DNA of 5,040 bases. It comes from Bacteroidia bacterium. Lineage in GTDB: Bacteria > Bacteroidota > Bacteroidia > Bacteroidales > Azobacteroidaceae. Within the stretch, counting starts at the first letter, position 1. Every line of letters begins with the position of its first letter. Below the pieces are notes generated by a model. It saw only the letters and a list, made by a program, of their open reading frames with translations. It did not search any database and was not told where the DNA came from. Both the position numbers and the translations under genes were made by a program. Location of the stretch: assembly GCA_025996865.1 (NCBI GenBank), contig BNTV01000202.1:1-5040 (forward strand), read 5' to 3'. Positions 3,899 to 5,040 of this stretch are shown here, one piece after another.

Positions 3899-4938
3899 TT
3901 AATTTCCTATACCTAAAGCCCTTAATTGGTCATCCATGTGGGTCATTCGATAGATCTGAGTAGACACGGGTATGTTCCTGATTATCTTGTAAGTTACTTT
4001 ATTTTTACCATTAAGAGCTCCACCCTTATAGGTCTCACCCCATCTCCATGGCCTAATAATAGCCCAGGACATATCCATGAGACCATCCATTACGCTCATC
4101 ATTGGAGCTGGACTACGCAAGATACTAATAGCATCAGCTGGGTTTATGTAGAAGAATTGTTCCATGCGAGCACGATAAGCTATGTAGTAGAGGAATGATA
4201 GAGAGTTGAGCTTGTGTTTATTCGTATTCTTACCAGAGTACATTTTCTTACGCTTACGCTCACGATCTACAAGCATGCCTAAGAAGAATACAGCAGCAGT
4301 TACGGCAGCAGATACAGATACAGCGGCGGACATTTCTTTTAGATTAGCCTCATCCTCTTCAAGCATAAATGCTTTGTTGGAATGTAGCTTTAAATCCTTT
4401 ATCCTTTGCGCCCATCTAATCCTCGCCTCCTCGTCCTTTTTTAATGCCATAGACGCCCACCATTCCATAGAATCTGCCTTTATCCTATCGAGTACGTAGC
4501 GCTTAAATGTAGCAGCTCTACCTATTCTATACTCATCAGAATATGCGTGATACCTTGGATTCTGACCACTTGACATTCCTTCATAGTATGCGTAGATAGT
4601 TGGCTGCATCCATCGACGAAATGCCAATAATGGGACAGTCATTAAGTCTGCTTCTAATAGTACTGCCGTCTGAGGCGTGTAGTTGCCATGCATTGACTGT
4701 AATATACTATTCATCTTTGCAGAAATAATATTCCTCGCATCCTCACCCCATTCTACCGTCCTTTTACCTATCTTAACCTTTTTGACTTTACTGTTGACCA
4801 CCAGGTTGTGTTCATCGCTTAGAGTCATTAACTCATACAGATCGCCGACCTCTTTCCCTTCTGCGTCATAGGCAGTTACGCCCATAAGAAATGCTGTAGC
4901 AAACCTTAACTGCGCTTGATGCTCACCAGCCTCTTGCA
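3899..4938 (-). CDS. C-terminal part of a large phage protein (probably virion-associated), 5' truncated
   Basis: The frame is open from TAA at 3901-3899 back to the fold-back junction at 4938. The ATG at 4885 is probably internal, because the codons before it read QEAGEHQAQLRFATAFL and fit the same protein. Numbered from that Met, there is a conserved-looking region with HGNYTPQTA (66-74) and PLLAFRRWMQPTIYAYY (85-101). A charged helical stretch spans about 133-183, one hydrophobic segment 187-206 (possible membrane span), and a C-terminal block contains NPADAISILRSPAP. This pattern (HGNY, FR.W, NP.....L.SPAP, short ending) recalls the C-termini of very large proteins in crAss-like and other big Bacteroidota phages, thought to be virion or ejected proteins. 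The family assignment is from memory and moderate. The gene faces the rightward operon and ends 91 nt before the micro-ORF. Confidence 0.6.
4656..4757 (+). repeat. Left arm of exact 102-bp inverted repeat
   Basis: These bases are the exact reverse complement of 4939-5040 (paired positions sum to 9696). This arm is the native copy: it lies in the uninterrupted reading frame of the leftward large-protein gene, covering residues 44-76 counted from the Met at 4885. The two arms are separated by 181 nt (4758-4938). Confidence 0.97.
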
Positions 4939-5040
4939 GGTAGAATGGGGTGAGGATGCGAGGAATATTATTTCTGCAAAGATGAATAGTATATTACAGT
5001 CAATGCATGGCAACTACACGCCTCAGACGGCAGTACTATT
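4939..5040 (-). repeat. Right arm of inverted repeat; probable fold-back artefact
   Basis: An exact reverse-complement copy of 4656-4757 that reaches the last base of the window. On the + strand it re-encodes the same 33 residues of the large-protein gene (VEWGEDARNI at the start). On the - strand it breaks that gene: reading upstream, the frame loses sense at the junction and hits TAA at 4996-4994. Identity over 102 bp with no substitutions, a junction inside a coding region, and position at the sequence end point to a chimera from whole-genome amplification or an assembly fold-back, not genuine genome. Confidence 0.9.

Noticed and set aside
3926..4871. Several open rightward frames opposite the large leftward gene
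   Set aside because: They are antisense to a frame with clear protein-like features; their products are low-complexity, rich in Ser, Ile, His or Leu, with no motifs.
4940..5040. Rightward coding frame beginning VEWGEDARNI at the right end
   Set aside because: It is the exact inverted copy of residues 44-76 of the leftward gene, so it is a product of the fold-back and not a second gene.
4656..5040. Hairpin telomere or genuine terminal inverted repeat of a linear phage
   Set aside because: The repeat lies within the coding region of a conserved-looking protein, is error-free, and cuts the gene mid-frame; an artefact explains it better, though reads are needed.
1..5040. tRNA genes, CRISPR arrays, insertion sequences, attachment sites
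   Set aside because: No cloverleaf-like segment, no spaced direct repeats, no transposase frame and no duplicated ends were seen on reading both strands.

Overview
The window looks like part of a tailed-phage (or prophage) genome with a Bacteroidota-type host. It is AT-rich and tightly packed: eight of the nine junctions between consecutive rightward genes either overlap or leave a gap of at most 5 nt. Almost no start has a Shine-Dalgarno sequence, and five starts share the context AATTATG. The recognisable genes are an ERF-family single-strand annealing protein, a small sigma-70-like factor, a DUF4406 (nucleoside deoxyribosyltransferase-like) protein, and the C-terminal part of a large protein of the kind found in big Bacteroidota phages. 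A crAss-like or similar large phage is a reasonable guess, but it is inference; no single hallmark gene (capsid, portal, terminase) is present.

Layout. Positions 39-3619 hold a rightward operon of ten genes: two small unknowns, DUF4406 (552-845), a 60-residue unknown, a 230-residue unknown (1020-1712), ERF (1633-2172), sigma-like factor (2175-2762), an 82-residue helical protein (2756-3004), then two small unknowns (3138-3344 and 3347-3619). Between the 82-residue gene and the next lies a 100-nt structured element (3017-3116). Its 24-bp basal stem has two G.U pairs that work only in the + strand RNA. A small reading frame with the window's best Shine-Dalgarno (2970-3050) runs through its 5' arm.

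Positions 3494-3596 are a convergent termination zone. A + strand intrinsic terminator (3494-3528) and a - strand one (3562-3596) each have G.U pairs that form only on their own strand. Both lie inside the last reading frame of the rightward operon, so that frame has no stop before its terminator. The leftward unit on the other side contains the large-protein gene (3899 to about 4938, 5' end missing) followed by a probable 24-residue micro-ORF (3733-3807).

The right end is suspect. Bases 4939-5040 are an exact 102-bp reverse complement of 4656-4757, and the fold-back cuts the large-protein gene in mid-reading frame. It is most likely a chimeric amplification or assembly artefact, so nothing to the right of 4938 should be annotated as new genome.

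Working together, the rightward genes look like an early/middle DNA-metabolism and transcription-control block (annealing protein, sigma factor, nucleotide-related enzyme). The leftward gene looks like the end of a late or virion block. Two opposed blocks meeting at back-to-back terminators are typical of such phages.
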